Positions 42,700 through 53,565 of a stretch of DNA of 64,000 nucleotides are shown here, in pieces. Position 1 is the first letter of the stretch. The number at the start of each line of letters is the position of its first letter. Location: contig OU862915.1 in NCBI GenBank assembly GCA_917880885.1, positions 38,696,676-38,760,675 on the forward strand. The letters run 5' to 3'. The stretch comes from Limnephilus marmoratus. Lineage: Eukaryota > Arthropoda > Insecta > Trichoptera > Limnephilidae. Under the pieces are notes generated by a model. The model ran no database searches. It was not told the origin of the DNA and was given only the letters and a program-made list of their open reading frames with translations. A program made the translations under genes and the position numbers.

Positions 42700-43010
42700 T
42701 AACCATATTTTAATTCTTTTTTTGATATCGGTGGTGCAATTTGATTCGATTTAACGTTCATTGGCATCTTATTAAACTTGTTAAGGACAAGATAAGTGAA
42801 TGTCCGCTGCCCGTATTTATTTATAATTTTCGGAATGGACAAACCCTCATTTTTAAATGTTGCTAAATTTATTTTAAGCAACACTTCGATACCCAAAAGT
42901 TGTCTTTCACCAGGGCGATACAGGGAGCATCTATCACTTTTAGTTTGAAGACAGGAAGGAAAGATTAACGTTTGGGCAGTACCTAGCTGTTCAGATATTG
43001 TCATCAAACT
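42700..43010 (-). mobile_element. LINE C-terminal fragment joined to SINE C scrap
   Basis: 42850-42700 (minus) encodes I-N-K-Y-G-Q-R-T-F-T-Y-L-V-L-N-K-F-N-K-M, the usual C-terminal block of CR1/L2-type ORF2. 42905-43010 is a shuffled SINE C scrap (CACCAGGGCGATACAGGGAG, GGGCAGTACCTAGCTGTTCA). The 102-codon frame spanning both is a chance fusion. Confidence 0.6.
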
Positions 43011-43059
43011 TAACTAAGAATGAATGTTTGTCATCTACGATAGTAAACTTAATCTGCGT

Positions 43060-43215
43060 CCGTGGTCCATGGCTATTGAGGCTATTGAGTTGCAATCCGA
43101 AGGTTGCGGGATCGAATCCCGCAGTGCGGAAATAAATTTTATTTTATTATTGAAGAAGAAGATAACAATAATAATCTAACGAAAATATGAAAGAGAACAA
43201 GACACAGAAAACAGA
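43060..43215 (+). mobile_element. SINE B, copy 2
   Basis: tRNA-like 3' half with a perfect T-arm (TGCGGGATCGAATCCCGCA at 43107-43125), an AT-rich body and the family end AAATATGAAAGAGAACAAGA at 43183-43202. Confidence 0.7.
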
Positions 43216-43219
43216 AAAA

Positions 43220-43290
43220 AGACGATGGTCGCAACTGGGACTCGAACCCAGACCTCTCACCTCGTCTGATTCACTACTAGGTAGAGTGAT
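43220..43290 (-). mobile_element. tRNA-like SINE head
   Basis: Minus strand: GGTCTGGGTTCGAGTCCCAG forms a perfect T-arm (CTGGG/CCCAG), followed by TTGCGACCATCG. The D-arm is not clear. Possibly the head of a second SINE running leftwards, abutting the end of SINE B. Confidence 0.5.
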
Positions 43291-43869
43291 TCATGAGGAA
43301 GGTTTAGGTATATAATTTGTCAAGGTTTTGTTCAAATTGGTTGAAAAGTATATAAAGGGAGCGGGCTGGCAAGCGGGCGGTGTGGATTTGATATGTTTGC
43401 AAATTAATTGATGGCTTTAGTTATAAAGCTTGGGTAATGATAATAATGTCAGTAAATTATTTTTTTTTTTTAAATTGAAGTAAATCTACGAATTAAACAA
43501 AAAAACGATTAATGGTTTGAATTATTTACATACCGTGATTTTTCACGGTTAACATGTAAATTTCATAATAATCCTTTCTACTATCACAGCGAATCTCAAA
43601 AATAAAGTCTGACATCTTGAAATATCAACTGCACATTGGCCTCGTGATGTACAGAGTGCAAATACCGCTCTTTCCGTACGAATGCACCTATTGGACATTG
43701 CACGCTGGTTCACGGATGTTCCGGACGAATGACGGAAACTCGTTCATTCGGAAAAACTCAGAAATGTGCATGGAAATCCAGGTTATAAAACATTGAAGCA
43801 CTTGAAGTGAAATGTCACAAAACTGCGCTACATAAATAAAACGTTATTATTATTATTGGTTAACTTTTT
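43291..43869. other. Unassigned sequence with a TATA-like word
   Basis: AAGTATATAAAGGGAGCGGG at 43346-43365 looks like a TATA box followed by a GC-rich stretch, but no start or exon is visible downstream. A similar GGCGG(T)GTGGATTTGAT word recurs at 53235-53250, suggesting another dispersed repeat. Confidence 0.35.
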
Positions 43870-44250
43870 TATGGCGATTTTTTTATGAATAACTGCACAA
43901 GAGTCCGTACTGCCCCTAACCGCTTGGAGCCAGTGAGACTAAGGCATCCCAAATAGGGTTATGTTGTGAGACTGGGGGTAGTGAGGAAAGGAAGGAAGAG
44001 GAAGGTGGAAAAGTTCCTGGATTTTCAGACCTGGTCACCAAACACGGCTAAAGCGATTTCAAAAAATGTATCAATTATGAATGGTGTTCTGCTCTGAGAC
44101 GTGCCACAAATGTACCGTACATTATTTTAAATGATTAAAGTTAACAACACAAATTAATTTAATTAAATTTACTTGCGTACGACGGGATTCGAATCAGCTA
44201 CCTTCGGATCGCTAGTCGATAGCCTTAACCACGGTGGCCGTCAAATAATG
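43870..44250 (-). mobile_element. SINE C, copy with decayed head
   Basis: Same order as the 37615 copy: 3' end near 43880, CATCCCAAATAGGGTTATGT, CACCAAACACGGCTAAAGCG, CTGAGACGTGCCACAAATGT core, AT-rich spacer and tRNA-like head at about 44170-44240 (minus GATTCGAATCCCGTCG as B box). Confidence 0.75.
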
Positions 44251-44414
44251 TATAATATATCGGATACATCTAACATTGTTAAATTTCATGGACAATAAAC
44301 CTAGCAAGGAATACAAAAATTCAAAACAAAATAACTGTGCAAATTTTGCCGTCACCACTAAAGTTCGAAAGTAAATTATTACTGTATTTATTTTGTATTT
44401 TTTTTATTTAATTC

Positions 44415-44775
44415 AATAACTAACTAAGTAACCATCACGCCGTTTCTCCATAGGGGTAGGTAGAGAGGACGGACCGCCAAACAACTCGGTCTTGGCACAC
44501 ATTCTTTGCCTCAATCATATTCCTACATCATCTCATAAATACTCTTTATTATTCTGGATTTTCACATGGACCGACTCAAGTATCTGATTCACTTGGTCGT
44601 GCTATGTCTTCCTCTGGCGTCCCCGACTTCTTTTACCTTCTTATAGTTCTTTCTTCGTTCGTTCGCTCTACATGCCCAAACTATCTGAGAGTTCCTTTCT
44701 TAATCTTACTCATTACGCTTAAATTATTTGCGGATCTTCATATTTCTCACACGATCTTACGTAGTTATACCACAA
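44415..44775 (-). mobile_element. RTE1 fragment
   Basis: Minus strand; TTAGTTAGTTAT-type 3' tail at 44418 and the CCTACCCCTATGGAGAAACG terminus, then the segment equivalent to W-F-G-H-x-E-R-M with deletions. Non-functional. Confidence 0.7.
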
Positions 44776-45785
44776 TTAATTCAATAATAAAAAAGAAGAA
44801 TTGATGGATCTATACAAGTTCTCTTGAATTGTAATAATAGGTTAGATTTTGATGATCTTTTAAATTTATAATTGAATATCGTTCAAACACCGTCTTATTT
44901 TTGGCATGATTTAAACTTTTATGATAGGTCCCGTTAGAATTTTAAAATGAATTAATTGTATGACTTAAGAAAGCATCTTCTAGCTAAAACAGAGTTAGCA
45001 GAAAGATTGTAGCAAATTCCAATTAAACTAAAAATGATTTGCAATCTCTTTGAAATGCAGTGAAATTGCTAAAGCTTTGCTCAAAGCACAAATTTACACA
45101 TTTATGGGCGAGTGATGTGTTTGAAAATGTAAACTTGCTTTACTCGCACGCTTCGCTTGAGTTTTAACACGATTTTTTTTAATGAACAATTAAAATATAT
45201 GCAATAAACAACTTGCTTTGACGGGCGATAAATAAATAGAAATTTCAACGCTCGTCTCATTTTATGATAATAAGGTAACAAGATAAAATTTATTGCTATG
45301 AGTTGGACGTTGCAGAGAGAGAAAACTTTGCAAAGAGAGAACGTTTCGCGACGCCAGTGCTCGCCGTTAGTTAGTTAGTTAGTTTTTACCTAAAAATTTA
45401 TTTGGCTGTATTTTACTTTAGAATGTACATACAAATTGAGCTTTACACATATAACATTTTTAATCAGTACAGTACGTATATTTATGTAATGTATCATAGG
45501 TATGTAATTTTGCCATATAAATTTATCCAAATAAAAAAGTATCATAGGAATAGTAACAAATAATCCGGAGCAAATAAGAAATATGTTATGGTCATATTTG
45601 AGTGGCAAATTGATCGTCATTAAATTCGCAGAATATATACATACATATAACGACACCATCGTTCATAAAATAATTTTTTTTTTTAAAGATATAAGCAGAC
45701 TTAGATTATAATTTATTCATTTTCACTAGTTGTTCTACATAATCGTTTTTATACAGATAGATAATTTTTAACAAAAATGTTGTAG
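44776..45785. other. Unassigned AT-rich sequence
   Basis: No gene recognised. A GTTAGTTAGTTAGTTAGTTT run at 45366-45385 resembles an RTE1 tail without its element. Confidence 0.4.
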
Positions 45786-45789
45786 TATA

Positions 45790-45860
45790 TATTATATGAA
45801 ATTGGTTTCGTAGTTTCAATGTCTTTCATCAGATGTCTTTATAGTGTAGGTCTATATGTA
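45790..45860 (-). mobile_element. PLE-like terminal remnant
   Basis: Minus strand has CTGATGA (45834-45828) and GAAACCAATT about 16 nt later, the hammerhead order, but stem II does not pair. Read as a decayed PLE terminal motif. Confidence 0.3.
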
Positions 45861-46224
45861 GTGTTGATGAGTATCAAGTCTTGAGAATCAACTGTTGCCC
45901 GTTCGGGTCTAATAACCGAAAGGTTACGAAGATAGCCGATGATTTCCGATCGACAGGTGGGCACCTTTAGTGTCTCCGTCAGAACGGACGTAAAGTCCAG
46001 TTACATATTCATTGTAAATAAGACGATGATAAACACGACTCATAACCTGACGAACCGATTAAGTATCATTGAAGCTGCCGATCATCAGAATTGTATTTTT
46101 CGCCATAGAAAACAACGGCACACAAAATGTGTTTAACACAGTATGGTGTAAATATAACTATTCTTCGGCAAGAAGAAATAAGGTTAATGTGCTTGGTATG
46201 GGAATTACTCTTAAATAATTTGTG

Positions 46225-46935
46225 TCCGACCGAAACTGGACTTTCTACCGAAACCGAAACTGAAACAGAATCTTCGGTATCTGTCTCAGTGACGACCGAA
46301 ACCGAAACTTTTTTAGATATGTTAACAATCTATAATTTATTGAATTTTTGCAATTTTTTTACAGACACAGACAGTTAACAGGTGTTAAATGAAATAAAAA
46401 CAATAATCGAAGTATGTGAAAATTTTTTATATTACTGCTATAAAACAAGTAAAAATTAACAAAACCTGTTAACTACTTCTAGGATCAAAAATTTGTCAAT
46501 AATCAACACTTTCATTTTTACGAAGGAAGGGCCTCATTAATTGTGTATTTTAATTTTAATTACGTTTACATTCAAAATATTCTTATACGTGTTAAATGAA
46601 CGTGAAAAAAAATATTTATAAATTTTTGTATTTTATTCTACTATAAAACAAACAAAGATTATAAAAATTCTATGCGCGATAAATAACACATAAACTCACA
46701 ACACAATCACGCCGGACCGGCCGACGAACTCAGCTGATGATGGCGGGTGACACATGAGCCACGAACTCACCTGAAGTTAGCCGAACGAAGCGCGATAATT
46801 CACGAACGTAGAGTTTCGGTGCGGCCGAAGGTTGGGCAGATTTTCTGCCGAAACCGAAACTGATGCCGAAAATAGATTTTTTTGCCGAAACTTGCCGAAA
46901 CCGAAACCGAAACCGAACCCTCGGTCGGTCACTAT
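46225..46935. repeat. Two CCGAAA-rich clusters
   Basis: 46225-46315 and 46845-46920 both consist of CCGAAA-type hexamers (for instance TACCGAAACCGAAACTGAAA and TGCCGAAACCGAAACTGATG), in the same orientation. The second cluster ends CCCTCGGTCGGTCACTATAA. Similar hexamer-rich ends occur in some hAT-type insect transposons, but here the clusters are direct, not inverted, so I cannot define an element. Confidence 0.5.
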
Positions 46936-47636
46936 AAATAATAAAGTCCCGTAATAAAATATTTTTTTGTTTAGTGCGTAATACATCTTACAGTTTAAGG
47001 GCAGAAATGTGGACAAATTGTTAGATATTAAATAACATATACTACTAGTGAAAATGTACAAAGGAAACACAAAGTAATTGCACAATAATTTAAGAACATA
47101 TCGTCTGTCTGCTGGCAGTAAACCGGCAGTAAACTTTAACTCCATCAATTTAAGGTTTCTTCTGGAACAAGGACAATATATTCAACTACAACGACGACTC
47201 AGAGATAGAAGAAAATGAAACACACTTGCCATAAAATGATGTCAAAGATTGCTTCATAAAAAAGTTAGGTACCTTTTGAAATGAAATTGTGGAAAATGGC
47301 ATTACGAAATACGTGAATTCTGGATTTGTTCCTATTTTAAAAAAGGATTCACAAAAAAAAACCTTTAAAAACAGCTTCACAAAGTAAGTTATGCAGGTTG
47401 TCAAAAGAGGAACTAAAGTTGCCTTTTCATATCGGCTTATAAAGGAGTTTCTTGAATTGCTACAACCAGTCGATGCCCGCGCAATGCACCGAACCGCTCC
47501 CAACTAACAAATAAGTAATTAGCCGTCAAAGCGGATAAATAAATTTATTATAATACTGAATTTGGGCTTTCCCATTAAAGGCCTTTTGACGGCATCACTC
47601 AGTTTTAATATTTTTTTTTTTATTTTCATTTGAAGA
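46936..47636. other. Unassigned, possible transposase scrap
   Basis: Plus strand 47443-47475 reads I-K-E-F-L-E-L-L-Q-P-V, reminiscent of a block in hAT-like transposases, but it is too short to rely on. The minus frames 46777-47148 and 47186-47503 have no known domain. Confidence 0.3.
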
Positions 47637-48030
47637 TGCGTAATTCAATTTTGGGGGTTAATATGGGTACCGCCGCCCGGGAACCATTTATCGGATAACC
47701 AACAATCCTCCAAAAGGTCACCCAAGTGGTTTTGTGACTTAGCAGGGGTTCCCAGAATCATGGGGAGAGATTTGTCTAGGTCTTACTCACCTACTGCGTG
47801 GCGGGCCGGATAGGAGAGGGAGGGAGACTTTTTGACCTGGGAGGAATGGATTCAGCGTCCGTGACTTCTGGACATGTTGACCTCCAGATTCCTAACCACC
47901 CTTCGTACCCTTTTCCTTCTCAAAACTTCCTCTCATTCCTTTCTTTCCACACAGCATCCCCAAAGACGGCATGAACCCTGAGGTATTTTTATTTCTTCGG
48001 GGTCTCCTGTGTGCCATTAAGGTAAAAAAG
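47637..48030 (+). mobile_element. SINE A copy 8
   Basis: Near full length: TATGGGTACCGCCGCCCGGG, ACCATTTATCGGATAACC, GTCACCCAAGTGG, GGCGGGCCGGATAGGAGAGG, the C/T-rich third and a tail with CTTCGGGGTCTCCTGTGTGC and GTAAAAAAG. Confidence 0.8.
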
Positions 48031-48080
48031 ACCAATTATTCAATACGTCAAGCAATGACTATATGTATAAATACATGGTA

Positions 48081-48436
48081 TTAAGGGACGTACTTGACTT
48101 ACTTTAACCAGTGATTCCTGACATTATTTGGAGTGAAAAATGTAAATGAAATTTTGGTCTCCGGTGACTTTTTTTGAGGCCTTTTTATTTTTCAAATATT
48201 TTTTCTTCAAAATGAAACAAAAAAAAATTCTTCCCCATGTCGTCATTGGTCACTCAGCCGGGTGTACGACGAACCCCTAACCCCGCCTCCGGCTGTTCAA
48301 CAACTACCATTTTTTTATGTTTTTGTAGAGAAAAAAAACATCAAAAATGTCACCGGAGACCAAAATTTTATTAACTTTTTTTACTCCAAATAATGTCAGG
48401 AATCACTGGTTAAAGTAAGTCAAGTACGTCCCTTAA
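48081..48436. mobile_element. MITE Q (TTAA target, very long inverted ends)
   Basis: TTAA at 48081-48084 and 48433-48436. Left end TTAAGGGACGTACTTGACTT; right end (complement) is identical over these 20 bases and stays near-identical through ACCAGTGATTCCTGAC, ATTATTTGGAGT and TTTTGGTCTCCGGTGAC, so inverted ends are about 110 bp of a 356-bp element. A GC-richer centre (48240-48300) has CpG-rich sequence. Non-coding. A single end of the same family lies at 53510. Confidence 0.85.
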
Positions 48437-49438
48437 CACCCTGTATAGTCATTTCTCTTTTTCGCTATACAAATCGTATCGATCACAAACAATCTTTTCT
48501 CTCATTCTTTTAACGTTTGGTGCAAATTTATTATACTCACATATATTACAAAAAAAACTAATTATTTGCCCTTTTCGGGATGCCCGCAGCGATCCGTTTC
48601 TGCCGGATTTTCAAAAGAAAATAATAATTATAGCATTATAAGAAAATGAGTGACACCGTAAAGGGGATAATCCTTCAGTGGTAAGCCCTGAATTCAATAT
48701 TATATAAAAAAAAAAATTGATTTCAAACGCACTTAGTTTTTTCAATTTTTGACTATTATCTACTGCTGGTTATGGACACAGCGCCTTAACCAACTCGGCC
48801 ATTGGGACATACATTTTTTCTGTAATTTTCGTCGATCTCATATTTTAAATTCAGATTTAATAACATTTTTCTCAACTGATTAGATAGTACCTCGATAAAA
48901 CATGTCCGATTTTATATATGTGGGGACACCTGTTGACTTTTTACAAAAGTCTAAACGAATATTCAGTATTTTTTGGGAGGTTATTTTTTTAGTTAGTTTA
49001 GGGAGGTTATACCTATCAATCGAATATGCCATTGAAGAGGTAAATAACTAGATTATACTAATAAATCTAAACGAAACATATACGGACAAGACACGGTAAA
49101 ATAAAAAGGTAACTGTCGCTAATGGGTTCGACTCCCTTTTTTTGTTTTGTTAAGATTTATTTGTATCACTTTTTGTTCAGATTTAGTTGTGTCAGTCTGT
49201 TTCATGTTTCATTTAGATTTTTTAGCTATAAATTCTTCTTTAATGATTTATTTATTTATTTTGATTTGTTTGGTTTGTTGCGCAGATACGTCTGGACGTA
49301 TCCAATGACTTCGGGTTTCGTTTTTTTTGGTGATACTTCTAAAACGATGCACTCAACATCATTATTCTCACTCTTTTCTAATTCATGATCATTAAAAAAA
49401 AACAATAAAATATCTGAAAATTTCAGTATTAGGATTTT
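48437..49438. other. Unassigned sequence with a tRNA-like head
   Basis: 48773-48812 (minus) reads ATGGCCGAGTTGGTTAAGGC, a perfect A box region of the leucine/serine type, without an obvious B box, so probably a SINE head. The frame 49122-49388 has no motif. Confidence 0.4.
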
Positions 49439-49439
49439 T

Positions 49440-51217
49440 TTTTTTTTTTACATTAACTCCACACAGGAGGCCCTGAGGAAAATAATTTCCCTCAGGGCCT
49501 ATGTCATCTGGGATGCTGTGTGGAGGGTCTTTTTGAGGAGAGGAAGGAATGAACATTGGTCTTGAAGAGACCCATGTTGTAGGAAGGAGGAAACACAGAG
49601 GCCGGCAAATCATTCCACAGCCGAGCTGTTGAACACAAGAACGAGTCGAAGAAACGACCCGTTCTCATGTGACAAATGTCAACCGTGTACAAATGTTGGG
49701 CACGCGTTTGGCGTGTTTCCCGACTATGCACCGGTGCCGAAGGGATCAATGATGATAGTTCCTCGGAGCATCTTCCATTGTAATACCGGTAGAACAAGGA
49801 TAGCATTCCCACCCGACGCCTGTGCTCTAAAGATTGCAATCCGTCTGTTAAGATGGGAGAATCTATCAAACGGACCGCCCGTTTCTGCACAGAGTCGAGG
49901 GTATTTTTCAGGTATTTTGGAGCTCCAGACCAGAGATGGCTGCCAAATTCAACCGTGGGGTGTACTTGTGATTTGTACAAGGTTAGCAGTTGTGTACTAT
50001 TAAAGTATCTGCGGGCCCTGTACAGTACGCCCAGTTTTTGGGAGGCTAGCTTTACTCTGGCTTCAATGGAGCCCCCATACCTGAGCTGGTCACTTAGGGT
50101 TACACCAAGCATATCAATGGAGGGCCTGTTCGGAAGATTGCTTCCGTTGAAAGAGACTAGATTTTCATTTCGATCCCTTTTGGACGTAATCAGACAAGAT
50201 TGGGTCTTTGAAACATTAAATTCAACGAGATTATTTTTACCCCAAGAGAAAACACTCTCGAGGTAGCCGTCCATTCTTTGCTTCAAAGCCCTACGAGCTG
50301 TTGGAGTTTGTGAGCCCTTTGGGGGCTTGTCAAACAAAAAGCTATCATGAACTGTACTGTCATCCGCATAACAGTGAATTGGTGCACATGACAAAAGGTC
50401 GTTGATGTGCAACAAAAACAAAGTTGGAGACAGAACCGATCCCTGCGGGACGCCAGCATTTATCGAGTGTGAGGAAGAGGTGAAACCATCGACTACCGTC
50501 TGAATCGACCTCCCCCTCAAGAAGTCGGCAATCCACGTACACAAGGATGCGGGAAGTCCGTAAGAAAGTAGTTTGTTGACAAGTCCTCGGTGCCAAATCC
50601 GGTCAAAGGCCTTGGAGATGTCCAGTGCAACCGTTTGGGTCTCACCGAAACGTTCCAGGCATCGCCCCCAAACATGCGTCACATACGCGAGAAGATCACC
50701 GCACGAGCGGTTCCGCCGGAATCCGTATTGACGGTCGTTGATAATTTTGTTCTTCTCGAGGTATGTGAGCAGTTTGTCGTTGATCACACGTTCCATCACC
50801 TTAGACAGAACTGATGTGATCGCTATGGGGCGGTAGTTGGCCGGGTTGGAGCGGTCACCCTTCTTTGGAATAGGATGGATAACCGCTTTTTTCCAACCAG
50901 AGGGCACAGAGCCAGTCTTCAGGGACAGTTTAAAAAGCTTCGTCAAAATTGGAGCTAATTCTGCAGCGCACCTCTGCAATACCAGGGCAGGTATTCCGTC
51001 GGGCCCACTAGCTTTATTAACATCAAGCCCTCGTAAAACATAGAGTACTTCCCGATACCGGATCCTCAGCTTTTTCATATGAAAACCGCAGTGAGGAACC
51101 GACGTCGGGACAGCACCTTGGTCATCGAGGGTTGAGTTATCCGCAAAAATTTTACCTAGTAAGTTAGCCTTTTCGGTGGCGGTGTTTGCTAGTGAGCCGT
51201 CAGGTCTGAGCGACCGT
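49440..51217 (-). mobile_element. LINE K, 5'-truncated copy with open ORF
   Basis: Minus-strand non-LTR element running from the truncation point near 51217 to an A run at 49440-49450. Its 3' UTR is very short (about 55 bp after the stop) and holds a strong hairpin (GGCCCTGAGG/CCTCAGGGCC). An outer stem, CTCCACACAG/CTGTGTGGAG, begins in the last ORF codons. The same terminus is found on every SINE A. The lack of stops or frameshifts makes this the youngest-looking LINE in the window. Decayed relatives are at 4450, 28379, 34608 and 56515. Confidence 0.9.
49504..51217 (-). CDS. LINE K reverse transcriptase (5'-truncated ORF2)
   Basis: Reverse transcriptase that would copy the element's RNA at a nicked target. 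The frame is open from 51217 (no start there); the first Met is at 51078 (524 residues), but upstream in-frame residues N-L-L-G-K-I-F-A-D-N-S-T-L-D-D are typical of the same protein, so the Met is not a real start. RT blocks in order: KASGPDGIPALVLQRC, NPANYRPIAITSVLSK, YGFRRNRSCGDLLAYV, VALDISKAFDRIWH, GVPQGSVLSPTLFLLHI and the catalytic Y-A-D-D, then L-G-V-T-L. C-terminal part: R-A-V-R-L-I-D-S-P and F-Y-R-Y-Y-N-G-R-C-S-E-E-L. The endonuclease domain is missing. Family: jockey/CR1 supergroup; finer placement needs a tree. It could make an RT if transcribed from outside, but cannot be autonomous. Confidence 0.9.
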
Positions 51218-52085
51218 CAAATAAAAGTGTGTTGTCATCTTCGAAATAAATAATTTTAAAAATTGTTTAATTTAGACGAAGGTATTTTGCAGTGGTATTT
51301 GCATTATCTGAAATAGGAAACTGAAAGATATATCAGTCTAACAGTATTTTATTCTTGGCTAATCAATATTTGATAAAAAAATAGTGTGGAGTGAGTCAAA
51401 ATCTGTCCACTAAAATCTTGTCGCTAACAAAAACTTATCCGCTTTATATCCGACTTCTTTGAGAAGAAATGTCTGTTTTTGACATCACTCAGCTATTTAT
51501 TAAAGCGATTGTTAGGGAAACATTTACGAACAACGGACTGGAAAACATATGTAGTTACACGATGTGAGTACAATTAAATAACAATACACGTAAACACGTA
51601 ACACATGTAACTAATTTGAAAAGGACTGAAGTTGTTTGCTTGAAACACAAACAATAAAAATAGTACACTCAATCAAAATATATTTTTAAACTTATTCGTT
51701 TTCAGTATTCTAAAACTCTTCTAAAAAAATGCTCTACTAAATTTAAAGGAAAATAATGAGTACCTTACTGATTAACAAACTTACACTACAAGGATGAAAA
51801 CCTCAAATGAAATTCAAAATGCATTGAGATAAACAAATATAAAAATAATAATACGGCTAAGTAAACACGAAAATGAAGAAATCATATCAGAAAATATGGA
51901 GTAACACCAACACAACCAACGTCAACAAAGATTTGGAAATCAACAAATGTGAAGATGAGGAAATCAACACACATGAAGATGGGGAAATCATGATCTAACA
52001 CCTACACAACTACCAACAGTCCGCTTTGGAACAGGAATCCATAGTGAGTCCTTAGTGATAATCCATATCTGTGAATAAACTACTT
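51218..52085. other. Unassigned AT-rich sequence
   Basis: No gene recognised. A GAAATCAACAnATGnnGATG motif is repeated around 51937-51990. Confidence 0.4.
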
Positions 52086-52595
52086 TGTAGCGCGCCGTTT
52101 TTACGCTTGCCACTACACCATCTCTTTCCCCCGTACAGCGCCATCCTGCTCACCCACCCCTAAGCAAACCAGGATGCGCCGACGCCTTCTGCGCATCTCC
52201 CACCCTCGAGCCGCTACATAAACCACACCCCGCAACAAGGAATGGGCTATATAACAGGCTGCGCGCCCTAAATTAGTCAGTTCGTCTGCAGCTCGCTCTT
52301 GGCTAGTACGCTCTCTTAGTTGCGCTTCGTCCTCTGGCACGACCCTCTAAGGAGTATTCTACTACCATAAGTAAAGCACCAACCAGACCCCCGACTGCTG
52401 CCTTAGTTGCGCTTCGTCCTATGGTACGACCCTCTAAGCAGAACCACAGTCAGCTTTTGTTGTTCCCAAAGCCTAACGGCAAGGTTCCCTCCGATCCCTT
52501 GCTCAGTTAATTAGTGAATTGATACATTGTGACTATTTTTACCAAATTATGTGATCTGTGAACTTACTTTCTTAAATAAATAACCTTTTACCAAC
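52086..52595 (+). promoter_or_regulatory. Candidate solo LTR with TATA and initiator
   Basis: A GC-richer block with GGCTATATAACAGG (TATA at about 52248) and, 28 bp on, TTAGTCAGTTCG, which contains the arthropod initiator TCAGT. Downstream is a direct repeat with an 87-bp period (CTTAGTTGCGCTTCGTCCT at 52315 and 52402) and a polyadenylation-like AATAAATAA at about 52575. TG near 52086 and CA near 52595 could be LTR ends, but I found no matching target duplication and no partner LTR. A host promoter is the alternative. Confidence 0.4.
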
Positions 52596-52599
52596 AATT

Positions 52600-53509
52600 G
52601 TGTTATAACTTTAAATATTCATTAATAAAAATACGAAAATATGTAATGATAACTACTGCGAGTAAACAATTCAATATTATTACTCCTGCAATTAGAGTTT
52701 CTGTATTAGTTCTTGTTGTGTCCATTGTTACATCTCTAACCAAGTCTTTCTTATCTCTCCATACTCCACATTTATCATAAATTCTTCTCTATTATTGTAT
52801 GGCCGTATTATGAAAGATTTATGATGAGTTTATTTTATTTTACTTTCCTTTGCATCATTTTATCTTCATTAAGTTTCTGATTTATTTTAATATTCTCATA
52901 ACTCGTGTATTAAACTTCATAATATTAAATTGTTTTCTTTTTCATCCTTTTTCGTTATGAAAAAGCTTCCTCAGTAAAAATAAACGTTTAAAAACAGGAT
53001 ATAACTTAACTTTTAAAATGTTGAATCTTAGTTTAAGTTGGGTTGAACGAGAATTTTTAATTATGGTAAGTAGGTTGTTTTAAACTAAAACAAAATCTCT
53101 ATTTGCTCAGAAACTATGGAAAGTGGATGTATGTTAATCTTAGTCATGAATATTAATGATAAATAATCTTCAATCTTCTAATTTATAAAGCAAAGTAATT
53201 TATAAGTCTGTTTATGGCTTCGGGGCGGTCAGGGTGGCGTGGATTTGATTTGTGTAAATATCTACAGTTTTATTCCAAGGTTAATAAAATTATGCGTATT
53301 TGGCCATCAAAATAAGATAAAGGTCACCCGTCTGTAAGAAAAACTACCTACCACCTTTTCCCACCTCTTAAAGTGGAAATATGATACTTTTTGATGAAAT
53401 TTCGCACACTTGACGTTCAAAATAAATTATAACTGTCTACATCTGGTTTCAAAAAAACTCTGCATTTAGTCCGGGTAACGCCGGAGACTTCAGCTATTGT
53501 TACAGGTTG
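52600..53509. other. Unassigned AT-rich sequence
   Basis: Nothing recognised. Confidence 0.4.
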
Positions 53510-53565
53510 TTAAGGGACGTACTTGACTTACTTTAACCAGGGATTCCAGACATAATTTCAAAAAA
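53510..53565. mobile_element. MITE Q, single-end remnant
   Basis: TTAAGGGACGTACTTGACTT and TTTAACCAGGGATTCCAGAC match the terminal repeat of MITE Q. No second end was found within 1 kb. Confidence 0.7.

Noticed and set aside
42699..43007. 102-codon minus frame as a host gene
   Set aside because: It fuses a LINE C-terminal block to a SINE C scrap.
43346..43365. Promoter of a host gene (TATATAAAG)
   Set aside because: No start codon context, exon or initiator downstream, and part of the flanking sequence recurs at 53.2 kb.
45790..45860. Intact hammerhead with canonical CTGATGA
   Set aside because: Stem II is unpaired and stem III is degraded, so it is listed only as a remnant.
49629..50266. 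Plus-strand frames of 124 and 137 codons over LINE K
   Set aside because: Antisense shadows of the LINE K reverse transcriptase.
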